Shown: positions 18,636-26,259 of the stretch, piece by piece
How positions within the stretch are numbered: the first letter of the stretch is position 1
Layout of the letters: each line of letters starts with the position of its first letter
NCBI RefSeq assembly: GCF_009909145.1
Contig: NZ_JAAAPJ010000027.1
Coordinates: forward strand, 1 to 64,000
Direction: 5' to 3'
DNA length: 64,000 nucleotides
Source: Corallococcus silvisoli
GTDB taxonomy: Bacteria; Myxococcota; Myxococcia; Myxococcales; Myxococcaceae
Translations under genes and position numbers: made by a program
Notes under the pieces: generated by a model
The model's database searches: none
What the model was told of the DNA's origin: nothing
The model's input: only the letters and a program-made list of their open reading frames with translations

Positions 18636-19018
18636 CAGAGGATGCTCTGCACCAGTTCGTCGATCTTCTCGCCCATCGCCTCCAGGCCATTCACCTTGGA
18701 GAGCGAGCCGTCCGCGCCCACCTGCTCGGCCAGCTTCGACAGCTCGTCGTCCGGCAGGCTGGAGAACAACACGATGGGGATGTCCTGCGTGTTGTACTCG
18801 TTCTTCAGCGTGCGGCAGATGTCCGTGCCCTTCGCCTCCGGCATGTGGATGTCCGTGAGGATGAGGTCCGGTCGCCAGCTCTGAAGCGTTTTCTCAAACT
18901 CCATGAGCGTGGAGGTGGCCACGACCTCGTAGCCCCGCGCCTCCAGGACGGCCTTCTCCATGGCGAGGGTGATCTCGCTGTCGTCAATCAGGAGGATTCT
19001 TCGCTTCTGCTCGGACAC
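18632..19018 (-). CDS. Stand-alone response regulator receiver
   Basis: 128 residues, a single CheY-like receiver: acidic pair LLIDDSE, phospho-acceptor Asp in LILTDIHMPEAKG (near 54), a Ser in place of Thr in VLFSS, and Lys in SLSKVNG. No output domain, so it acts by protein contact or as a phosphotransfer intermediate. It is the first gene of the unit ending in the tetraheme cytochrome (4-nt overlap), an unusual pairing. Confidence 0.92.
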   Translation of the reverse strand: MSEQKRRILLIDDSEITLAMEKAVLEARGYEVVATSTLMEFEKTLQSWRPDLILTDIHMPEAKGTDICRTLKNEYNTQDIPIVLFSSLPDDELSKLAEQVGADGSLSKVNGLEAMGEKIDELVQSILW

Positions 19019-19197
19019 GGCGACCTTCCTTGGGGTCGGTTCTAGCCCACCACCCAGCGTCGCACCAATGCTTTCCCGTGTCGCAACCCAGGCCGGGTTC
19101 GCGGCTTTGCCCGAGGGGCGTCCCAGCCGCCGGGCGGGCGCGGAGGTCGTGGCCGTCTTTCACGGGCAACGGGACCGAAAAAGGGTAAGGAAGCGCC

Positions 19198-20841
19198 ATG
19201 AAGCACCGCGCCTCCCGGGCCCTGGCGGCCCTCCTCCTCCTGGGGTTTCTCCTCGGTGGCCTCCCCGCGGCCGCCCTCAACCCTGGACTGGGGCAGGTCC
19301 CCCAGGACCTCGACCGTTCGTCGCCGCGCGCCACCACGCAAGGCTTCCTGGACGCGGTGCATCGCGGGGACTACCCCCGCGCCGCCTTCTACCTCTACCT
19401 GGACTACCTCCCGGCTTCCGAACAGGCCGCGCAGGGCGCCCAACTGGCGCGGAAGCTGAAGTTCGTCCTGGACCGCGAGCTGGCCGTGGAGGTGTCCGCC
19501 CTTCCCAAGGTGCCGGAAGGCGAGCCTCCGGGGGCGCGCTTCAGCTCCCTGGGCGCCATCCCGCTCAAGGGGGAGAGCGTGCCCATCCGCCTGCAACGGG
19601 TGACGGTGGACGGCGCGCCCACCTGGGTCTTCGCGGAGGCCACCGTGAAGATGGTGGACCCGCTCTTCGACGAGTACGGCCCGCTGCTCACCGAAACGCT
19701 GCCGGCCTTCTTCTTCGACCGCACCGTGCTGGGCCTGGAGCTGTGGCAGTGGCTGGGGCTCGCGGTGACGCTGCTGGGCGCGTGGATCTTCTCGTACCTG
19801 TTGGAGAAGCTGCTCCTGTCCGCCGCGATGCGGGTGGCGCGCTGGACGAAGATCACCTGGGATGATCAGCTCGTCGGCGCGGGACGGGGCCCGCTGCGGC
19901 TGCCGTTCTTCTCGCTGTTCCTCGCGCTGGGCACGTCGTTCCTGCTGCTGCCCCCCAAGCTGCGGCTCTTGAGCGACCGGGTGAGCTACTCGCTCGTCAT
20001 CGTCGCGGTGTCGTGGTTCATCCTGCGCTTCCTCCGGGTGTCGGAGGCGTTCGTCCAGAGCCGCGTCACCACCGAGGGGGGAAACCAGCCCCGCGCGCGC
20101 TCGCTGCGCACGCAGCTGGCCGTGCTGCGCGCCGTGTTCGAGGTGGCCACCTACGTCATCGCCGCCGCGCTCCTGCTGATGCAGTTCGAGGTGGTGCGCA
20201 ACGTCGGCGTGTCGCTGCTCGCCTCCGCCGGCATCGCCGGTCTGGTCATCGGTCTCGCCGCGCAGAAGTCCATCTCCACGCTGCTCGCCGGCATCCAGCT
20301 GTCCATCACCCAGCCGGTGAGCATTGGGGACCAGGTGCTGGTGGAGAACGAGTTCGGCGTCGTGGAGGAGATCACCCTCACGTATGTCGTGCTGCGCATC
20401 TGGGACCAGCGCCGGATGGTCATCCCCATCACCCAGTTCCTGGACAAGCCCTTCCAGAACTGGAGCAAGGGCTCCCCGGAGATGATGGGCACCGTCATCC
20501 TCCAGGTGGACTACATGGCGGACATCGACGCGCTGCGCGCCGAACTGGACCGCATCCTCGCGAACGAGGGCAAGCACCTGTGGGATGGCCGGGTGAAGAC
20601 GCTGGTCGTCTTCGACGTGATGGACAAGACCCTCACCGTGCGCGCCCTGGTGAGCGCGGCGAACTCCAGCCAATTGGGCGACCTGCGCTTCCTCGTGCGC
20701 GAGCGGCTGGTGCTCTTCCTGCGCGGCCGTCCCCAGTGGCTGCCCATGGTGCGCAGCGAGTCCCGCGCCGCCCAGCTGCCCCCGCCTCCCAAGGACGATC
20801 TGGAGGAGGCCACGGCGGGCGCCCCGGAGCCCCGGGCCTGA
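19198..20841 (+). CDS. MscS family mechanosensitive channel
   Basis: 547 residues. A signal-like hydrophobic N-terminus (LAALLLLGFLLGGLPAAA) precedes a periplasmic domain of about 150 residues, four or five membrane helices, and the pore and beta domain: GIAGLVIGLAAQKSISTLLA near 345-364, ITQPVSIGDQV and MVIPITQFLDKPFQNWS. The pore helix is Gly/Ala rich as in MscS. Such channels release solutes on hypo-osmotic shock. The protein is longer than E. coli MscS (286 aa), like YbdG/YnaI-type relatives with added domains. It is divergent from the response regulator. Confidence 0.92.
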   Translation: MKHRASRALAALLLLGFLLGGLPAAALNPGLGQVPQDLDRSSPRATTQGFLDAVHRGDYPRAAFYLYLDYLPASEQAAQGAQLARKLKFVLDRELAVEVSALPKVPEGEPPGARFSSLGAIPLKGESVPIRLQRVTVDGAPTWVFAEATVKMVDPLFDEYGPLLTETLPAFFFDRTVLGLELWQWLGLAVTLLGAWIFSYLLEKLLLSAAMRVARWTKITWDDQLVGAGRGPLRLPFFSLFLALGTSFLLLPPKLRLLSDRVSYSLVIVAVSWFILRFLRVSEAFVQSRVTTEGGNQPRARSLRTQLAVLRAVFEVATYVIAAALLLMQFEVVRNVGVSLLASAGIAGLVIGLAAQKSISTLLAGIQLSITQPVSIGDQVLVENEFGVVEEITLTYVVLRIWDQRRMVIPITQFLDKPFQNWSKGSPEMMGTVILQVDYMADIDALRAELDRILANEGKHLWDGRVKTLVVFDVMDKTLTVRALVSAANSSQLGDLRFLVRERLVLFLRGRPQWLPMVRSESRAAQLPPPPKDDLEEATAGAPEPRA

Positions 20842-20961
20842 ATCCGGCGCCTCCGGGGGAGCGGGCGCTTGCACGGAAGTTCGCCACCCGATGAATATGT
20901 CGCCCGTCGCGACGTATGACGCGCGTAAGAGCAGTCGCACCCTCGCTGGGGAGTCCAAGAG

Positions 20962-21525
20962 ATGAAGCGTCCTGTCACGTTGTGCGGAGCCCTGGCGCTC
21001 CTGGCCGTCGCCGCGCCGCTGACCGCGAGCGCCCAGGAGCGGGGTCGCACCGACGGGCCCGAGGAGTCGGAGTACGGCGCGGGCGGCTACGGCGACAACC
21101 GCCGGGGCGTGTCGCTCCAGTTCGACTGGGGCGCGGCCATCAACGCCCAGAAGAACCCCGCGGGCGCGCCGGAGGGGCCGCCGCTGTTCGTGGGCGCCAC
21201 CGTCTCCCTCTGGGGCGATGACTGGTACCGCCTGGACGCCAGCGGCGCCTACGTGTTCGACGGAGGCCGCTTCATCGGCAACGTGGGCCCCACCTTCCGC
21301 ACCTGGGGCTGGCCGGTGTCCTTCACCCTGGGCATCAAGGCGGGCGCCATCGTCATCCCGGAGGGCGAGGGCCTTCGCTTCGCCCTGTCGCCGCAGGTGG
21401 GCGCGGAGCTCTTCCTGGGCCGCCGCGACCGCGTGCTCATGGGTCTGCACTACTCGCCGGACATCCCCATCGGGGGAGGAGGAGTGACGAACCGGTTGTT
21501 CATGAACATCGGATACCGGTTCTAA
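20962..21525 (+). CDS. Exported hypothetical protein, outer-membrane-like
   Basis: 187 residues with a cleavable signal (LALLAVAAPLTASAQ). The mature part alternates aromatic and hydrophobic residues (VSLQFDWGAAIN, FVGATVSLWGDDWYRLD, KAGAIVIPEGEGLRFALS) and ends GYRF, consistent with a small beta-barrel with a terminal Phe. GGGGAG lies 8 nt before the ATG. Neighbours are envelope proteins. No named family recognised. Confidence 0.7.
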   Translation: MKRPVTLCGALALLAVAAPLTASAQERGRTDGPEESEYGAGGYGDNRRGVSLQFDWGAAINAQKNPAGAPEGPPLFVGATVSLWGDDWYRLDASGAYVFDGGRFIGNVGPTFRTWGWPVSFTLGIKAGAIVIPEGEGLRFALSPQVGAELFLGRRDRVLMGLHYSPDIPIGGGGVTNRLFMNIGYRF

Positions 21526-21532
21526 CGTCGCC

Positions 21533-22348
21533 ATGATCGCCCAACTGCTCGCCGCCGCTGTCGCGTTGACCGCCGCGCAGGCGCCTCGTGCCTCCGCGCC
21601 CCCGGTCTCGCTGCCGTTCCCGTCGGGGGACGTGCAGACCTACAACATCATCCAGTGGGACCCGAACCAGCTGCCGCGCATCTACGAGCGCTCGGATCAG
21701 CTCCCGCTCACGGATGAGGAGCTGACCAAGCTGTCCCAGGCCGGCTTCGAGCCCGCCCAGCTGGTGAAGATGATTGAAGAGCGCCGCTGCTCCTGTGACG
21801 CCAGCGCGGACGGCCTCATCCGCCTGAAGAAGGCGGGCGTGGACAAGACGGTGCTGGCGGCGGTGTCGCGCCACGGCCTGGCGCCCAACCGGCAGCTGGA
21901 CGTCCTGGTGACGCTGGACTTCACCGGAGAGAGCCGCACCGCGCGCGAGGCGTTCCTCTACTTCTTCGTGGACGACGGGGACATCACCCGCGTGTTCTCC
22001 GCGAACCTCCCGGAGCTGCTCCAGCGCAGCAACAGCCACGAGACGATGGTGGACCGCAGCGACATCATGGTGGCCCGCACGGTGCGCCGCATCCAGCTGG
22101 CGGGACACGTGCCGCTCAAGACCTACGGCGCGCACCGCGTGCTGGTGGCCGCCAGCGCCAGCCCCACGCTCACGCACCCCTCGCAGCTCACCCCGCAGGA
22201 GCGCGCGAAGGCGCAGACGTACACCTTCGACTATCCGCGCGCGTCCTTGCAGAGCCTCTGCCGGCTGACGGCCGGCTACCGCCGCGACGCGGTGCTTGCC
22301 TACAAGTGGAACTTCGAAGGCAGCCGCTTCGAATGCGAATGGAACTAG
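21533..22348 (+). CDS. Exported hypothetical protein in LpoB operon
   Basis: 271 residues with a short signal (LLAAAVALTAAQA). The body contains LTDEELTKLSQAGFEPAQLV, which looks like a short helical repeat, and four Cys residues, two close together (RCSCDAS). No named family recognised. It starts 7 nt after the previous gene and is followed by the lpoB-like gene after 14 nt, so a periplasmic role linked to cell-wall synthesis is possible by context. Confidence 0.65.
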   Translation: MIAQLLAAAVALTAAQAPRASAPPVSLPFPSGDVQTYNIIQWDPNQLPRIYERSDQLPLTDEELTKLSQAGFEPAQLVKMIEERRCSCDASADGLIRLKKAGVDKTVLAAVSRHGLAPNRQLDVLVTLDFTGESRTAREAFLYFFVDDGDITRVFSANLPELLQRSNSHETMVDRSDIMVARTVRRIQLAGHVPLKTYGAHRVLVAASASPTLTHPSQLTPQERAKAQTYTFDYPRASLQSLCRLTAGYRRDAVLAYKWNFEGSRFECEWN

Positions 22349-22362
22349 GAGTCGACCCGACC

Positions 22363-22974
22363 ATGAACACCCGCCGCCTGCTGCTGTCCGCCCTCGTCGC
22401 CGTGTCGCTCGCCGGCTGCGCGGGCCCCCGCGCCTTCACGCGGGGCACCTATGAAGACCCCAACACCATCGAGATGCTGGGGGACCGCTTCAACGAGAAC
22501 GACCTGCAGCTCATCGCGAAGAAGATGGCCGAGTCGCTCGCCAGCTCTCCGCGCTTCGCCCAGGCCCCGCCGCAGGGCCAGTCCCTGCCCATCGTCCTCG
22601 TGGGCAAGCTGCGCAACAGCACCAGTGAGCACATCGACATGCGCTCGCTGGCGGACAAGATCCAGACGGCGCTCGCGCAGACCGGCCGCTTCGCGCTGGT
22701 GGACCAGGCCGCGCGCCAGGACATCGCGGAGGAGTACGAGTACCAGCAGTCCGGCTATGTGAACCCGAACGCCGCGAAGGCCCCGGGCCAGCAGGCGTCG
22801 GTGGACTTCCTGATGACGGGCGACCTCGCCTCCATCATCCAGGAGGTCGGCCGCGACAAGCTCGTCTATTACAAGATGACGGCGAAGCTGAACGACGTGC
22901 GCACCGGGACGCTGGCGTGGACGGACGAGAAGCAGATCCGCAAGAAGTTCGAGAAGCAGGGCGTGAGCTGGTAG
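22363..22974 (+). CDS. lpoB: LpoB-like penicillin-binding protein activator lipoprotein
   Basis: 203 residues with a lipobox (ALVAVSLAGC, Cys near 19). The family features are the motif VLVGKLRNSTSEHIDMRSL, then IQTALAQTGRFALVDQ and a later FLMTGDLASI. LpoB-type proteins sit in the outer membrane and stimulate PBP1B-like transpeptidase from the periplasm. The next gene encodes a second lipoprotein, as is often seen next to lpoB-like genes in bacteria outside the enterics. Confidence 0.88.
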   Translation: MNTRRLLLSALVAVSLAGCAGPRAFTRGTYEDPNTIEMLGDRFNENDLQLIAKKMAESLASSPRFAQAPPQGQSLPIVLVGKLRNSTSEHIDMRSLADKIQTALAQTGRFALVDQAARQDIAEEYEYQQSGYVNPNAAKAPGQQASVDFLMTGDLASIIQEVGRDKLVYYKMTAKLNDVRTGTLAWTDEKQIRKKFEKQGVSW

Positions 22975-22982
22975 CCGTCCCC

Positions 22983-24266
22983 GTGTCCAACCTCCCTGAC
23001 ATCGTCCCCCAGGCCCCACGCGCTCCCGTCCGTCCCGCGGCCGCGCGCTGGGGCCTGTTGTTCGCCGTGGCCTTGAGCGTCCTGGGCACGGGCTGCGCCA
23101 GCGACTACGTGGCGCGCACGGCCTCGGCGCGCTGGGCGTACCAGTCCTCGGACTACCCGCGCGCGCTGAGCGCGCTGGATGCCGAGCAGCGGGAGTCCCC
23201 GGAGCGCGACCGGCTCCTGCTGCTGCTGGACCGGGGCATGGTGCTGCACGCGGCCGGCCAGTGGGAGGAGAGCACGAAGGTGTTGGCGGAGGCGGACCGG
23301 CTCAGCGGCGAGCTGGACATCACCTCCGTGAGCGAGGAGGCCGGGGTGCTGCTCAGCAACGAGCGGCACCGCGCCTACCGGGGAGAGGACTTCGAGAAGC
23401 TGATGATCTCCGTCCTCCAGGCGCTCAACTACACGGAGCTGGGCCGGGACGAGGACGCGCTCGTGGAGGTCCGCCGCGTCAACGAGCGCATCGAGAAGAT
23501 GATCGTCGACGAGAAGAAGCCCTACGAACAGCTGGCCATCGCCCGCTACCTGGGCGGCGTGTTGTACGAGGACCAGCGCGAATGGGACTCGGCCTTCATC
23601 GACTACATGAAGGCCTATGAGCTGGAGCCCCGGCTGGGCGGGCTGGCGGAGCCGCTGCTGCGGCTGGCGAAGAAGACCGGCCGCGACGACGCCTACGACA
23701 CCCTGTCCCGGAAGTTCTCGGGCGTGGCGCACGACCCGCTCGCGCCAGGGGACGGGCAGCTGGTGGTGGTGGTGGAAGCGGGCCTGTCTCCGGAGAAGCA
23801 GCGGATGTCGCGCTCCAGCGGTGACTCCGGGGAGCTGATTGAAGTGCCCGTCTATCGCGACCGCGGCGGCACACCGCCGGTGCGTGTGTCGGTGGAGGGG
23901 CAGGCGGAGCGGGCCATCACGGTGACGTCGCTGTCGCGCGTGGCCCAGGTGCACCTGAACGACCGCATCGGCCGCATGCTCGCGAAGCAGCTCGCGGGCG
24001 CGGTGGCGAAGGCGGGCCTGGCCGCGGGCGTGGGCGCGCTGACCAAGAGCAAGGAGCTGGGGGTGCTCACCTTCCTGGTGCTCAACGCGGGCAACCAGCC
24101 GGACCTGCGCTCGTGGCTCTCACTGCCAGCGGAGTTCCAGGTGGCGCGATTCCGGCTTCCTCCGGGAAAGCACACCGTCCAGGTGGACGCGCCGGGCCGG
24201 CCGACGACGCACCTGGTGGACGTGAAGCCGGGACGGGTGGCGGTGCTCGTGGTGCGAAGCTACTGA
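22983..24266 (+). CDS. Lipoprotein with TPR-like N-half, partner of LpoB
   Basis: 427 residues from GTG 22983, 8 nt after lpoB. A lipobox (VALSVLGTGC) is followed by about 220 residues of TPR-like helices (YQSSDYPRALSALDAEQ, LQALNYTELGRDEDALVEVR, YMKAYELEPRLGG), then a beta-rich C-terminal half. It fits the large lipoproteins found next to LpoB in many proteobacteria (COG3014-like, from memory). Probably it works with LpoB on peptidoglycan synthesis or its regulation. Confidence 0.75.
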   Translation: MSNLPDIVPQAPRAPVRPAAARWGLLFAVALSVLGTGCASDYVARTASARWAYQSSDYPRALSALDAEQRESPERDRLLLLLDRGMVLHAAGQWEESTKVLAEADRLSGELDITSVSEEAGVLLSNERHRAYRGEDFEKLMISVLQALNYTELGRDEDALVEVRRVNERIEKMIVDEKKPYEQLAIARYLGGVLYEDQREWDSAFIDYMKAYELEPRLGGLAEPLLRLAKKTGRDDAYDTLSRKFSGVAHDPLAPGDGQLVVVVEAGLSPEKQRMSRSSGDSGELIEVPVYRDRGGTPPVRVSVEGQAERAITVTSLSRVAQVHLNDRIGRMLAKQLAGAVAKAGLAAGVGALTKSKELGVLTFLVLNAGNQPDLRSWLSLPAEFQVARFRLPPGKHTVQVDAPGRPTTHLVDVKPGRVAVLVVRSY

Positions 24267-24298
24267 CCCGGGCGTTTTGGGAGTAGGGTGCGCGCCCC

Positions 24299-25057
24299 AT
24301 GTCGCCGGTCGTGGCCGAAGTCCTCCTGTATTCCTTCATCGTCGTGGTGAGCGCGCTGTCTGGCGCGAGCGTGGTCATCTTCAACGACCGCTCCACGCGG
24401 CTCGTGACGTTCCTGGCCTTCGCGGCGGGCGTGATGTTCGGCGCGGCCTTCTTCCACATGCTCCCGGAGGCGTACGAAGGCGGGGGCTGGTGGGCCTTCG
24501 CGCTGGTCCCCATGGGGTTCCTCTTCGTGCTGGTGCTGGAGCGCTACCTGCTCGCCCACGCGTGCGAGGAGCCGCCGGACTGCGCTGAACACGTGCACGG
24601 CCACGCGCTGGGCCTCAGCGCGTTCCTGGGGCTGTCCACGCACACGCTCTTCGACGGCATCGCGCTGGGCTCCTCCGTGAAGGAGGGCGTGGGCGCCATG
24701 GCGCTCCTGGCCATCACCGCGCACAAGGTGCCCTCGTCGCTGTCGCTCGCGTCCATCCTCCAGGCGGAGGGCAAGAAGCGCGGCACCATCCTGGCGTACA
24801 CCGCGCTGTACGGCCTGATGGTGCCGGTGGGCGCGGTGCTCTACTTCGGCTTCGACGCGGTGCTGCGCTTCGAGTCCCTGGCGCCCAAGGCGCTGGCCTT
24901 CTCCGCGGGCACCTTCCTCTACATCGCCGTGTCGGACCTGCTGCCGCACGTGAACAAGCACGGCAGGGACAAGCCCGGACGCAACCTGGTGGCATTGGCA
25001 GCCGGGTTGCTGGTGATGTTCGTGCTCGCGCGGGTCCTGGGACACACGGAGCACTGA
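24299..25057 (+). CDS. ZIP family metal transporter
   Basis: 252 residues, eight predicted helices. TM4 contains HTLFDGIALGSS, whose His and Asp align with the ZIP metal site; TM5 has AITAHKVPSSLSLA, close to the usual HNFPEG but with Lys and Pro-Ser. A His-containing loop (EHVHGHALGL) between helices is typical. ZIP proteins bring zinc or other divalent metal into the cytoplasm. Replacement of the TM5 Glu by Ser may change selectivity. Confidence 0.88.
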   Translation: MSPVVAEVLLYSFIVVVSALSGASVVIFNDRSTRLVTFLAFAAGVMFGAAFFHMLPEAYEGGGWWAFALVPMGFLFVLVLERYLLAHACEEPPDCAEHVHGHALGLSAFLGLSTHTLFDGIALGSSVKEGVGAMALLAITAHKVPSSLSLASILQAEGKKRGTILAYTALYGLMVPVGAVLYFGFDAVLRFESLAPKALAFSAGTFLYIAVSDLLPHVNKHGRDKPGRNLVALAAGLLVMFVLARVLGHTEH

Positions 25058-25064
25058 AGGCGCC

Positions 25065-25862
25065 ATGGAACGACGCAAGGACTGGTACGAGCACCCGGAG
25101 TACTACGAGGCCATCTTCGGCACCGACACCGTGCGCGAGGCGGACTTCCTCCAGGCGTTGAGCCAGCGCTACGGCACGGGGGGCAACCAGTGGCTGGAGC
25201 CCGCGTGCGGCGCGGGGCGGCTGGTGGCGGAGGCCGCGGGGCGGGGCCTGCGCGTCGCGGGCTATGACCTGTCGGAGGCCATGCTCGCCCACGCGCGCAA
25301 GCGGCTCACCCCCGCCGAGCGCCGCCGCGTGAAGCTGTCGCAGGCGCGCATGGAGGACTTCTTCGACCCGGCGTTGGAGGGCCGCGTGGACCTGGCCCAC
25401 ACGCTGGTGTCCACCTTCCGCTACCTGGACAGCGAGAAGGCCGCGGTGGAGCACCTGTCCGGCACCCGCCGCCTGCTCAAGCCGGACGGCATCTACGTGC
25501 TGGGCTTCCACCTCACCGACTACGCGCGCTCCGGCCCCGAGCACGAGCGCTGGGTGGGGCAGGTGGGGCGCGACAAGGTCGTCTGCAACACGCACGAGGG
25601 CCTGCCGGAGAAGCAGCTGCGCCGCTCGCCCATGCGCAACCGCCTGCGCGTCACCGGACCCGGCAAGGACTGGCTCATCGAGACGACGTGGCACTTCCGC
25701 ACCTACGACGAAGCCCAGGTGAAGCGCCTGTTCCGCAAGTCCGGTCTGCGCGTCGCCGCCACCTTCGACTTCGACTACGACCTGGAGGCACCCGTGGGGC
25801 GCGGCAGTCCGCGCCTGGACCGCGTGTTCATCCTGAAGCCGGACGTGGGCGCCGCTCCCTGA
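25065..25862 (+). CDS. SAM-dependent methyltransferase
   Basis: 265 residues of the class I fold. Motif I is WLEPACGAGRLVAEAAGRG near 42-60 (Gly-rich, Asp/Glu-poor variant), motif II VAGYDLSEAMLAHARKR and motif IV-like VDLAHTLVSTFRYLD. The 7-nt gap suggests co-transcription with the ZIP gene. The substrate cannot be read from the sequence; the small size and lack of extra domains fit small-molecule or lipid methylation. Confidence 0.85.
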   Translation: MERRKDWYEHPEYYEAIFGTDTVREADFLQALSQRYGTGGNQWLEPACGAGRLVAEAAGRGLRVAGYDLSEAMLAHARKRLTPAERRRVKLSQARMEDFFDPALEGRVDLAHTLVSTFRYLDSEKAAVEHLSGTRRLLKPDGIYVLGFHLTDYARSGPEHERWVGQVGRDKVVCNTHEGLPEKQLRRSPMRNRLRVTGPGKDWLIETTWHFRTYDEAQVKRLFRKSGLRVAATFDFDYDLEAPVGRGSPRLDRVFILKPDVGAAP

Positions 25863-25958
25863 AGCACGCGCTGACCGGTATGGAATGACCCCAGGTGCTC
25901 CCGCTAAGCGGGACACCGAGGGGCGCGTCAGGCCTTGGGGCTCAAACGGTGCCGGGGT

Positions 25959-25997
25959 TGCGTTCCATCAGGACGCGCCTGCGTTCCATCAGGACGC
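25959..25997. repeat. Tandem 18-bp direct repeat, 21-bp period (operator-like)
   Basis: TGCGTTCCATCAGGACGC occurs twice without mismatch, at 25959-25976 and 25980-25997. The 21-bp period is two helical turns, so both copies face the same side of the DNA. Each copy is an imperfect dyad (GCGTtC...GaACGC type). The copies are centred about 108 and 87 bp upstream of the start site predicted from the -24/-12 element, the usual place for enhancer sites of sigma-54 activators. Confidence 0.7.
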
Positions 25998-26049
25998 AGT
26001 GGAAGAGGGCCGCTGCGGAGAAGCCGCTGGAATCACAGGGCTTTGTTCC

Positions 26050-26065
26050 TGGCACGACATCCGCA
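26050..26065 (+). promoter_or_regulatory. Candidate sigma-54 (-24/-12) promoter
   Basis: TGGCACGACATCCGCA matches the consensus TGGCACG-N4-TTGCW in all seven -24 positions and in the -12 GC and final A; only the two T positions before GC differ (CC). Spacing of the GG and GC is the required 10 nt. Transcription would begin near 26076 and give a 184-nt leader before the activator start. With the tandem repeat upstream this suggests autoregulation. Confidence 0.6.
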
Positions 26066-26117
26066 AAGCGTCCCGCCCATACGCCGGCAACGGTGTGTAC
26101 CGCATCCAGATGCTTCC

Positions 26118-26153
26118 GGAGCGCGGAAGGAGGGGCCGCTCCTTCCGCGCTCT
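26118..26153. repeat. Long perfect inverted repeat with alternative hairpin
   Basis: Arms GAGCGCGGAAGGA (26119-26131) and TCCTTCCGCGCTC (26140-26152) pair without mismatch over 13 bp, extendable by a G-C inside and a G-U outside. A second, shorter hairpin (TTCCG 26114-26118 with CGGAA 26124-26128) shares bases with the left arm, so the two cannot form together. No T-run follows. It could be an RNA switch, a stability element or a protein-binding dyad. Confidence 0.6.
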
Positions 26154-26259
26154 CCATCTGGATCCGCACCTCCTCGTCATCTCCGATAGAGTCCGCGTCT
26201 GATTTCTGGACGGCTTCGCCGGTCGGCGGTGGCGTGGCTTCCGCACGGGAGGCGAGGGG

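Larger units (their letters stand above)
25863..26259. other. 397-nt leader region of the sigma-54 activator gene
   Basis: The interval between the methyltransferase stop and the activator start has no convincing gene. Short frames inside it lack ribosome binding sites and coding bias. It holds, in order, a tandem 18-bp repeat, a -24/-12-like promoter and a long hairpin, each listed separately. Confidence 0.6.

Noticed and set aside
25885..26202. A 105-codon plus-strand open frame in the sigma-54 leader.
   Set aside because: No ribosome binding site, no known motif, and it overlaps the tandem repeat, promoter and hairpin.
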